This document shows positions 1-5,753 of a DNA stretch of 6,816 nucleotides, piece by piece. The position numbers and the translations under genes were made by a program. The DNA is from Sulfurimonas sp. Its GTDB lineage: Bacteria; Campylobacterota; Campylobacteria; Campylobacterales; Sulfurimonadaceae. Location of the stretch: NCBI GenBank assembly GCA_021157485.1, contig JAGGWO010000153.1, positions 1-6,816 of the forward strand, in the 5' to 3' direction. Position 1 is the first letter of the stretch. Each line of letters starts with the position of its first letter. A model generated the notes under the pieces. The model was not told where the DNA came from. It did no database searches and saw nothing but the letters and a program-made list of their open reading frames with translations.

Positions 1-80
1 TTATTATTCTCTTCTAATCTACTGCTTAAATCTGATATGAAATTATCTAAATCTATTTTGAATTGTGGAAATTTTGACAT
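1..80 (-). CDS. Start of an unidentified gene (5' end only, runs off the window)
   Basis: An ATG at 80-78 opens a frame with no stop through position 1. It gives 26 residues, beginning MSKFPQFKIDLDNF and ending in an acidic, Asn-rich stretch. A good ribosome binding site (AAGGA at 93-89, 8 nt before the ATG) supports the start. The gene begins 27 bp after the stop of the protease gene on the same strand, so it is probably the third member of that operon. The visible N-terminus is amphipathic, with no signal peptide or membrane segment, which suggests a cytoplasmic product. There is too little sequence to assign a family. Confidence 0.6.
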   Translation of the reverse strand, partial: MSKFPQFKIDLDNFISDLSSRLEENN

Positions 81-107
81 CTGTTTGTTCCTTGTGTTTT
101 ATATTTT

Positions 108-1196
108 TTAATCTTCTTCATCGCGTTTTTGTCTAATAGCATTAAATTGGTTTATTAAAATATTATCATATTTATTTGAATATTTGAGTAGTCTTTGCAG
201 AGCTATTTCTCCCTCTTTTTTTGTTAATGATGAATCAACAATAAGGTATGATAGATAGATACTATTTTCATTGATAGAAAATTGTAAGTATGATAGTTTA
301 GAGTTCTCTTCTAACAAATAGTCATAAAGCTTATCTATATTTTTACTTGGTATTGCACATAGTTTTGTATCACCTATGATGATACCGTTTTCATAATAGT
401 TTATATCTATTCTAGCAGTTCCCTCATCCATTCTCCAAGAGGACTGGCTTCTTCTTGCAAGAGTTACATTTATATTTAGTGAGGTTAATATCTCTTCTAA
501 AAGTTTAGTTGAACCTGTTGGATTATAACCTTTACGTCTTAGACGTGCAACCTCTAGTTTCACACCACACTCAGGACAATAATCTTTTTTAATATCTTCT
601 TCACAAATAAGGTTTTTACAAGATGGACATTTAATGATTATGTCATGTCCATTTTCTTTAAAGTTATCAATCGCTTCTCTAATGTAAAAATATGGAAGAG
701 AGAAGCCTAGGTTATTTGCATTTTGAATTATAAATGTATTTACACCTATAACTTCACCTTTTGTATTTAAGAGAGGACCACCACTATTTCCAGGATTTAT
801 TGCTGCATCAATCTGTATATATTCCAAATCACCTTCTAATCTTGATGCACGTGAGACAATACCCTCCGTAGCAGAGTAGTTTAAGCCGTATGGATGACCA
901 ATTGCTATTGTAGTATCTCCATCTTCTACACTCGTAGTAGATAGAAGTAGTGGAGAGGATGACGTTTTGAAATCAAACTTTATAAAGGCTAGGTCATAGT
1001 ATGGATCATCATAGATAACACTTGCTATAGTTCTTTTAACTTTTTTTGCACTTATTACCACCTCTTTTAAGCCACCAACAACATGAGAATTTGTAACTAT
1101 TAAGTCATCGATTATAAACCCTGTACCACTGCCATATGGAGTCATTATTTGTATGATGTTTTCGATATATTTTTCTAAAATAATTTGAGTATTCAT
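108..1196 (-). CDS. Cytoplasmic HtrA-like trypsin-fold serine protease with zinc ribbon and YbjN-like C-terminal region
   Basis: This 362-residue protein has a chymotrypsin/HtrA-type (S1C-like) domain at about residues 10-180. The catalytic triad is visible: His38 in TNSHVVGG, Asp68 in YYDLAFIKF and Ser138 in NPGNSGGPL. It should therefore be an active endopeptidase. Unlike DegP/HtrA it has no signal peptide, no membrane anchor and no PDZ domain, so it probably works in the cytoplasm. Residues 190-210 form a zinc ribbon (CPSC, 13 residues, CPEC). Residues about 228-350 resemble by eye the YbjN/type III secretion chaperone-like fold (a W-R-M-D strand, an IPSKN turn, then LLEEN and a final helix), which suggests peptide or partner binding. 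The ATG directly follows the TAG of the upstream gene, and GAGGA lies 7 nt before it inside that gene's end, indicating translational coupling. The protease call is firm, the C-terminal fold is tentative, and the substrate is unknown. Confidence 0.93.
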   Translation of the reverse strand: MNTQIILEKYIENIIQIMTPYGSGTGFIIDDLIVTNSHVVGGLKEVVISAKKVKRTIASVIYDDPYYDLAFIKFDFKTSSSPLLLSTTSVEDGDTTIAIGHPYGLNYSATEGIVSRASRLEGDLEYIQIDAAINPGNSGGPLLNTKGEVIGVNTFIIQNANNLGFSLPYFYIREAIDNFKENGHDIIIKCPSCKNLICEEDIKKDYCPECGVKLEVARLRRKGYNPTGSTKLLEEILTSLNINVTLARRSQSSWRMDEGTARIDINYYENGIIIGDTKLCAIPSKNIDKLYDYLLEENSKLSYLQFSINENSIYLSYLIVDSSLTKKEGEIALQRLLKYSNKYDNILINQFNAIRQKRDEED

Positions 1197-2510
1197 CTAT
1201 ATATCCTCAAAATTTAAATCTTGTATGTGTAGATAAAAATTATTACTAAACTCATTCATTGAGCTGAAATTTAATTCATTTGAAAATGATTTTAAAGATT
1301 TATATCTCTCTTTATGAGGATTAATGATTTCATCTATTCGAGAGATAATGGCCCTTTTTGAAAATGTTTCACTCTTTATGTTATAGAGTGGTGTGTAGCC
1401 AAAGGCCTCAAAAAATTCAGGGTTTTGAACCTCTACCAAGGTGTGTAATAGTTCTCTTAAAACAGGCTGTAGACCATAATTAAAAAGAGTGTAAAAGGCT
1501 ATATATTTATAAATCGTTGGTATGACTTGTGTATACCTATTGTTTTTATACCATCTGATTTTGGCAAGAGATTCATTTATAAAAGTTACTACTTCTTCTT
1601 GAGATGTTTTTTCAGTTGGATTAAAAGTATATTTAGCAGTGTAGAAGTTTTGAGAAAATTCTTCAAAGTTAATATCTTTAAGACTTTGTATATAACGTTT
1701 TAACTCTTCGTTTTTAGACTCTATTGTTAGATTTTCTTCTGAAAAATACTCAACAATAGTTTTGCTCATTTTTTGATACATTTTACATTTAGGAACTAGT
1801 AAGTAATCTACTTTAAAGAGAATATTTAGATGCAGGAATGCTTGCATAGAAGCATTGTCATTAGATGGTAAAGTGAGAACTTTCTCTTCTAATTCATCTA
1901 TCCATGTATGAAGAAAATCATACTTTAGTTTTAATTCTTTGGAGTCTAGTCTTTGTATGTGCTCTATATCTTCAAGGGTGATATCAGGAAATTCACTTTT
2001 TATATGTTCCTTGTCATAGTCTGCGTTTAGGGCTAACTCCCTTAATGGATAAAAAACCTTTTGAGGGCTCATAGTTGTATTATCATGATATAGTTTCATA
2101 ATTATATGCTTCTCATCACTAAAATAACAAGAATAAGTAAATTGATAATTTCTCTCCAAAATGTAGCGTTTAAGAGCTACATTGGCATGTTTCTTTTTAA
2201 CTATAATTGCTTGAGCGTAAAGATGCTCTTTTGTTATAGTTCCTGTGATTTTTGCACTTCCTTGATAGATGATAAAGTTTAATTTATTATCTTCTCTTGC
2301 TAGAGTGATATTTTCATTTGACTCTTCATTGTTGTAGTTTATAAGAGATTTAAAAAAGAGTTCATAACCATTTAAAATATCTTTGTTCTCAAAGGCTTCA
2401 GCTGATTCTGTAAACAGCTCTTCCTCATCTTTTGATATATTTGCGTTTATACCTCTACCGAAGGTGTGTTTTAAATCGTGTTTAGGTTGAAAAAAATTTA
2501 GCCAGCTCAT
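1197..2510 (-). CDS. Protein of unknown function, possible chaperone-like N-terminal half, co-operonic with the protease
   Basis: I do not recognise this 437-residue protein. It has no signal peptide and no membrane segment, so it is probably cytoplasmic. Residues about 28-60 are helical and acidic, perhaps one TPR-like hairpin (ELFTESAEAFENKDILNGYE). Residues about 66-175 alternate short beta strands with a final helix in a way that recalls the YbjN/type III secretion chaperone fold also suspected in the neighbouring protease. That comparison is by eye only. Residues about 180-437 look almost entirely alpha-helical and contain a loosely repeated INFEEFSQNFY / MNEFSNNFY pattern (280-290 and 418-426). 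The start is supported by AGAAGG just upstream (2519-2514), although the spacing is short. The stop codon abuts the protease ATG, so the two products are probably made together and may be partners. No enzymatic motif is evident. Confidence 0.88.
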   Translation of the reverse strand: MSWLNFFQPKHDLKHTFGRGINANISKDEEELFTESAEAFENKDILNGYELFFKSLINYNNEESNENITLAREDNKLNFIIYQGSAKITGTITKEHLYAQAIIVKKKHANVALKRYILERNYQFTYSCYFSDEKHIIMKLYHDNTTMSPQKVFYPLRELALNADYDKEHIKSEFPDITLEDIEHIQRLDSKELKLKYDFLHTWIDELEEKVLTLPSNDNASMQAFLHLNILFKVDYLLVPKCKMYQKMSKTIVEYFSEENLTIESKNEELKRYIQSLKDINFEEFSQNFYTAKYTFNPTEKTSQEEVVTFINESLAKIRWYKNNRYTQVIPTIYKYIAFYTLFNYGLQPVLRELLHTLVEVQNPEFFEAFGYTPLYNIKSETFSKRAIISRIDEIINPHKERYKSLKSFSNELNFSSMNEFSNNFYLHIQDLNFEDI

Positions 2511-2563
2511 TGACCTTCTTTATATTGTAATATTATGTATTCATCCATATTAGTAGGATTGAA

Positions 2564-2600
2564 TTTATAAGTGCTATTATAATGAAAGCACCCTTATAAA
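2564..2600. repeat. 12-bp interrupted inverted repeat around the leftward promoter, operator-like
   Basis: TTTATAAGTGCT (2564-2575) is repeated in inverted form as AGCAC-cc-TTATAAA (2587-2600), with an unpaired CC at 2592-2593. The 11-nt centre (2576-2586) contains the candidate -10 box. If transcription starts near 2569 on the minus strand, most of this structure is not in that RNA. A protein-binding operator is therefore more natural than an RNA hairpin. No regulator gene is visible in the window. Confidence 0.4.
2576..2581 (-). promoter_or_regulatory. Candidate -10 box for the leftward protease operon
   Basis: On the minus strand a perfect TATAAT lies about 66-71 nt upstream of the ATG at 2510. 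This would give a 5' leader of roughly 60 nt. The hexamer 17 nt further upstream (GCTTTT) is not a good -35 box, which is normal for Campylobacterota sigma-70 promoters. The box sits in the loop of the inverted repeat at 2564-2600. Because the site is nearly self-complementary, TATAAT is also readable on the plus strand at 2578-2583, so direction is not certain. Confidence 0.4.
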
Positions 2601-2642
2601 AAGCCAATGGTGAGCGTTCAATTAAAGTGGTATTTTTTTGCA

Positions 2643-2663
2643 AAGAAAGGTTTTACCTTTTTT
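2643..2663 (+). terminator. AT-rich hairpin with short T run, possible terminator
   Basis: AAAGGT (2646-2651) pairs with ACCTTT (2655-2660) around a TTT loop. The stem extends outward by G-T, A-T and A-T pairs to 2643/2663. On the plus strand the right arm runs into a T run, as in an intrinsic terminator, but no gene ends upstream of it on that strand. It could end a short transcript from the plus-strand TATAAT at 2578-2583, or it could be chance in AT-rich DNA. Confidence 0.25.
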
Positions 2664-2682
2664 ACTTCTCCCTAAAGTATTG

Positions 2683-2710
2683 AGACATTTCTAGGTTATG
2701 CAAGAAGTCT
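2683..2710. repeat. Small hairpin of unknown role
   Basis: AGAC (2683-2686) plus TTCT (2689-2692), separated by an AT bulge, can pair with AGAAGTCT (2703-2710) around a 10-nt loop. No T run follows on either strand. Together with the neighbouring hairpin it makes the otherwise gene-free stretch 2600-2750 more structured than plain spacer. Confidence 0.25.
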
Positions 2711-2765
2711 AAATTATTTTATCAAAATTGGAGCTAGATTATAACCCATAATTGATTATATTTTA

Positions 2766-2774
2766 TGCTATTAT
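2766..2774 (+). promoter_or_regulatory. Candidate extended -10 promoter of the glsA operon
   Basis: TGCTATTAT matches the extended -10 pattern TGnTATAAT with one mismatch. It lies 29 nt before the glsA ATG and would give a start of transcription near 2781 and a leader of about 23 nt. No -35 box is evident upstream, only AT-rich DNA, as expected in Campylobacterota. The ribosome binding site AAGG (2790-2793) falls inside the leader. Confidence 0.5.
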
Positions 2775-2803
2775 TTCAGATAAGAATATAAGGTGTGTAA
2801 GCT

Positions 2804-3727
2804 ATGGATTATCAGTCAATTATTAATGAAATTGCACAAGAAGTTTCTCCGTTGTTAGTTAGTGGAAAAGTTGCTGATTATATTCCTGCATTAGCTGGAG
2901 TGAATCCTAATCAGTTTGCTATGACATTAACACTTTTTGATGGAACTCAGTTTAGTGTTGGTCAAGCTGATAAACTCTTCTCTATCCAGAGTATCTCTAA
3001 AGTTTTTACTTTTACACTTGCTTTGAAATTTTACAGATCAGCTCTTTATCAGCGGATCGGAATTGAACCATCTGGAAACTCTTTTAACTCCATTGTTCAA
3101 CTTGAGTATGAACATGGAAAACCAAGAAATCCATTTATAAACGCAGGTGCAATCAATATTACAGATTCTCTTATTAATTATTATGGTGCTGATGAACATG
3201 CTACAGAGGAGATATTAGAGTTTATCAGGTTGCTTGCTGATGATGGAAGTATTGATAGAGATTGTGTGGTGGCTCTCTCTGAAATGGAGCATGGTTTTAG
3301 AAATTTGTCACTTGCTAATCTTATGAAGAGTTTTGATAACCTTGATAATCCTGTAGAAGATGTTGTAAATACTTATTTTAGACATTGTGCCATAGAGATG
3401 AACACTAAGATGCTCTCGCGTGCTATGCTTTATCTTGCTAATGATGGATTAGACCCTATAACTGGGATAAAACATATAAGTGAAAGCCAATCAAAGCGTA
3501 TAAACGCAGTAATGCTTACATGTGGTCATTATGATGCTTCTGGAGAGTTTGCGTTTAATGTTGGGTTACCAGGTAAAAGTGGAGTGGGAGGAGGTATAGT
3601 TGCTGTCGTACCAAACCTTATGAGTATATCTGTATGGTCTCCTGGTCTGAATGAAAATGGTAATTCTTTAGCTGGAACTAAAGCATTAGAACTGTTTACA
3701 ACCAAAACTGGTTTATCAATTTTTTAG
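2804..3727 (+). CDS. glsA: Glutaminase (beta-lactamase-like fold)
   Basis: The enzyme hydrolyses L-glutamine to L-glutamate and ammonia in the cytoplasm. The 307-residue length is normal for bacterial GlsA (E. coli YbaS/YneH, B. subtilis YbgJ). The catalytic and ligand residues known in that family can all be placed: Ser63 and Lys66 of the S-x-x-K motif (QSISKVF), Asn113 (INAGAI), Glu160 and Asn167 (E-x6-N in the SEMEHGFRN segment), Tyr191 (NTYFRHC), Tyr243 (GHYDASGEFA) and Val261 in the glycine-rich GKSGVGGGI turn. The ATG has AAGGTG 8 nt upstream. It is the first gene of a plus-strand operon, and its TAG stop overlaps the GGGA ribosome binding site of the next gene. A role in nitrogen supply or acid resistance through ammonia is possible, but the sequence does not show which. 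Confidence 0.97.
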   Translation: MDYQSIINEIAQEVSPLLVSGKVADYIPALAGVNPNQFAMTLTLFDGTQFSVGQADKLFSIQSISKVFTFTLALKFYRSALYQRIGIEPSGNSFNSIVQLEYEHGKPRNPFINAGAINITDSLINYYGADEHATEEILEFIRLLADDGSIDRDCVVALSEMEHGFRNLSLANLMKSFDNLDNPVEDVVNTYFRHCAIEMNTKMLSRAMLYLANDGLDPITGIKHISESQSKRINAVMLTCGHYDASGEFAFNVGLPGKSGVGGGIVAVVPNLMSISVWSPGLNENGNSLAGTKALELFTTKTGLSIF

Positions 3728-3737
3728 GGACTTAGAT

Positions 3738-4925
3738 ATGAACTTAACTGTAAAACCTGACTACATAAATAATTATAAAAATGGACACCCTTTAATCTCT
3801 AAAGAGTCTGTTGTTGAGTGGAGTAAAGTGACTCAAGAAGGGACAATAATAAATTTAGTAGACAGTAAAAAAAGATTTATTGTTAAAGGCTACTATGGTA
3901 TTCAAAATAAAGGTTATGGCTGGGTGCTCTCATCAAGCACAGATGAAAATATAGATACAGATTATTTTATTAAAAAAATTAAATCGGCTCTTGAGTATAG
4001 AGAAGATTTTTTTAGTGATCAAACTACTACTGCGTTTAGAGTTTTTAATGGAGAAGGTGATGGTATTGGTGGACTTACTATTGATTATTTTGATGGATAT
4101 TATCTGCTTACATGGTACTCAATAGGAATTTATGAGTTAAAAGAAAATATTTTAGATGCACTGAAACAGAGTGTAGATTACAAGGGTATATATCAAAAGA
4201 AGAGATTTGACGGTAAGGGAAAATACCTCGATGACGCAGATGACTTTGTTTGTGGAGAGAGAGCTCCTGAGCCTTTAATAGTAAAAGAGAACAGTGTAAA
4301 TTTTGCGATTTATTTAGATGATGGAGCTATGGTTGGTGTCTTTTTAGACCAAAGAGACGTGAGAAGAACTATACGTGATAAGTATGCTAAAGGTAAAACT
4401 CTTTTAAATACATTCTCTTACACAGGTGCTTTTTCTGTGTTTGGGGCTCTTGGTGGAACCACTAAAACTACAAGTGTTGATTTAGCTAAACGCAGCCTTC
4501 CTAAAACTCAGGAGCAGTTTCGTGTAAATAACATTGACGCAGAGAATCAAGATATTATAGTTGAAGATGTGTTCAATTACTTTAAATATGCAGTTCGAAA
4601 GAAGTTGTCATTTGACATTGTAGTTCTTGACCCGCCTAGTTTTGCAAGAAGTAAGAAACATACATTTTCTGCTTCAAAAGATTATGTAAAACTTTTAAAA
4701 GAGGCCATACAGATAACAAGTAAAAATGGTGTGATTGTAGCATCTACAAACTCTGCAAATTTCTCTATGATGACCTTTAGAGATTTTATAAAGAGAGCTT
4801 TTAAAGAGTTAAATGGCAAGTTTAAAGTAGAGGAGAGTTTCTCTCTTCCAAAAGATTTTAGAGTAAACCCTAAGTTCAAAGAGGGCGACTATCTTAAAGT
4901 CGTATTTATAAGAAAATTAAAATAA
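3738..4925 (+). CDS. RlmI/YwbD-family class I SAM-dependent rRNA methyltransferase
   Basis: This 395-residue protein has the layout of the RlmI family. An N-terminal PUA-like RNA-binding part (about 1-85) is followed by a middle segment with the family signature NGEGDGIGGLTIDYFDG (104-120), then a Rossmann methyltransferase domain (about 190-395). SAM-binding motif I is NTFSYTGAF (224-232), preceded by FLDQRDVRR (202-210). The acidic SAM ribose contact is probably Asp248 in VDLAKRSL, and motif IV is LDPPSFARSK (297-306). E. coli RlmI makes m5C1962 in 23S rRNA. Here the segment following motif IV reads STNSAN (336-341), where I recall a cysteine (SCSG) in E. coli. The only cysteine in the protein is Cys172, outside the expected active site. 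The exact product and target base are therefore uncertain, and I withhold the symbol. It follows glsA by 10 bp, with its ribosome binding site on the glsA stop codon. Confidence 0.93.
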   Translation: MNLTVKPDYINNYKNGHPLISKESVVEWSKVTQEGTIINLVDSKKRFIVKGYYGIQNKGYGWVLSSSTDENIDTDYFIKKIKSALEYREDFFSDQTTTAFRVFNGEGDGIGGLTIDYFDGYYLLTWYSIGIYELKENILDALKQSVDYKGIYQKKRFDGKGKYLDDADDFVCGERAPEPLIVKENSVNFAIYLDDGAMVGVFLDQRDVRRTIRDKYAKGKTLLNTFSYTGAFSVFGALGGTTKTTSVDLAKRSLPKTQEQFRVNNIDAENQDIIVEDVFNYFKYAVRKKLSFDIVVLDPPSFARSKKHTFSASKDYVKLLKEAIQITSKNGVIVASTNSANFSMMTFRDFIKRAFKELNGKFKVEESFSLPKDFRVNPKFKEGDYLKVVFIRKLK

Positions 4926-4930
4926 AAGAG

Positions 4931-5548
4931 ATGATTCAGATGGAAGAAGAGATAAAACCGGCAGAAAAAAAATATTATGATTATATAAGTGTTGCAAAGA
5001 GAACAACTCAAAATGTTTATTTTGTTGCGCAACATGATAAGAAAAGTATGTTTGAACTGCTACTTAAAAATAGTGATAAAAAACAGACTGTAGTGCTAAC
5101 AAGAAGTAAGAAAAATGCTGATGAATTAGCGGATTATCTGAAGTCAAAAGAGATTAAGGCAGTTTCAATACATGGAAATCATAGAGCTGAGCAAATCAAT
5201 GATGCAAGGCTCTCTTTTAATGTTGGTGAGACAACGATTTTAATCACAACAGACATGATTCTAAAGTCAATGGAATTGACAGGTATAGAGCGTGTAATCA
5301 GCTATGATTTACCTTTAGTACCTCAAGAGTACTTTGCCCGTTTAATATTAGTTGATGAGGTTGGTGAGTCTATATCTTTTGTGTCTCCTGATGAAGAAGG
5401 AACACTTGAGACGATAGAATTTTTAATGAAATGTGAAATGAAAGAGCTTGAACTAGAAGAGTTCTCTCCAACTGCTGCGCCTAAAAAAGAGAAAAAGAAG
5501 AAGAAACCAAGACATACGAAAAAAAGAGTTAAAAAAGAGGAAGATTAA
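4931..5548 (+). CDS. DEAD-box helicase C-terminal (RecA2) domain-only protein with degenerate motifs
   Basis: The 205-residue product aligns by eye with only the second half of RhlE-type DEAD-box RNA helicases. It has a linker (NVYFVAQHDKKSMFELLL, 28-45), motif IV (VVLTRSKKNADEL, 54-66) and the HGNHRAEQINDAR region (81-93). Then come a motif V-like LITTD (104-108) and the VISYDLPLVPQEYFARL segment (122-138). There is no N-terminal RecA1 domain, so Walker A and the DEAD box are absent. The remaining catalytic motifs are also eroded: the usual ATD..ARG.D reads TTDMILKSMEL, and the HRIGRTGRAG arginines read ARLILVDEVG. ATPase or helicase activity is not expected, and RNA or ribosome binding through the basic Lys-rich tail (185-202) is more likely. 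It starts 5 bp after the methyltransferase, within the operon. AAGAG is too close to the first ATG, so Met4 (4940) may be the true start. Confidence 0.85.
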   Translation: MIQMEEEIKPAEKKYYDYISVAKRTTQNVYFVAQHDKKSMFELLLKNSDKKQTVVLTRSKKNADELADYLKSKEIKAVSIHGNHRAEQINDARLSFNVGETTILITTDMILKSMELTGIERVISYDLPLVPQEYFARLILVDEVGESISFVSPDEEGTLETIEFLMKCEMKELELEEFSPTAAPKKEKKKKKPRHTKKRVKKEED

Positions 5549-5641
5549 ATTCTTCTACCAGTAGCAACACCCATATTTTTAATTGAGTTTAATTTGCTGA
5601 CATGTAGAACTTTTTATCTCAAATGAAAGAATATAGAAAAA

Positions 5642-5647
5642 TATAAT
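5642..5647 (+). promoter_or_regulatory. Possible -10 box upstream of the 175-residue gene
   Basis: A perfect TATAAT occurs about 100 nt before the ATG at 5746, with no good -35 box and no TGn extension. It overlaps the putative start codon of the 35-residue peptide (ATG at 5646). If this is the promoter, that peptide cannot start there, so the two calls compete. Confidence 0.22.
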
Positions 5648-5753
5648 GTCTTATTTATATATTGGAATTATAATTATTTTTTTAGTTGTAATAATTGTTG
5701 TTGGTGTTACAATGGACAAAGATAATTTAAATTATAAGGAAGAAAATGTTTAA
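5646..5753 (+). CDS. Probable small single-pass membrane peptide (35 residues)
   Basis: ATG at 5646 opens a 35-codon frame. It encodes a strongly hydrophobic helix (about residues 4-22, rich in Ile and Val) followed by a charged tail, MDKDNLNYKEENV. The topology is that of a small inner-membrane peptide. Its TAA (5751-5753) overlaps the start of the following gene by 8 nt, and that gene's ribosome binding site (AAGGA, 5736-5740) lies inside it, an arrangement typical of coupled genes. Against it, I see no clear ribosome binding site before 5646, the start overlaps a TATAAT, and AT-rich DNA readily yields Ile/Phe/Val-rich frames by chance. No function can be assigned. Confidence 0.42.
   Translation: MSYLYIGIIIIFLVVIIVVGVTMDKDNLNYKEENV

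Noticed and set aside
2533..2643. Minus-strand 36-codon frame from a TTG, with a hydrophobic helix, ending 22 nt before the 437-residue gene
   Set aside because: It has no convincing ribosome binding site and starts inside a hairpin, and its hydrophobic part is simply the translation of the AT-rich inverted repeat and promoter. It could be revisited if conserved.
2607..2675. Plus-strand 22-codon frame from the ATG at 2607
   Set aside because: It has no ribosome binding site and no recognisable feature, and it overlaps hairpin sequence. Probably chance.
4682..4879. A 65-codon minus-strand open frame
   Set aside because: It lies wholly inside the methyltransferase gene on the opposite strand, where the plus-strand frame encodes conserved family sequence. 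It is a shadow.
4931..5548. Pseudogene call for the helicase-like gene
   Set aside because: There is no upstream helicase-N fragment, no frameshift and a well-formed operon position. An intact repurposed domain fits better.
5543..5556. GAAGA/TCTTC hairpin at the end of the helicase-like gene as a terminator
   Set aside because: The stem is only about 5 bp and is not followed by a T run.
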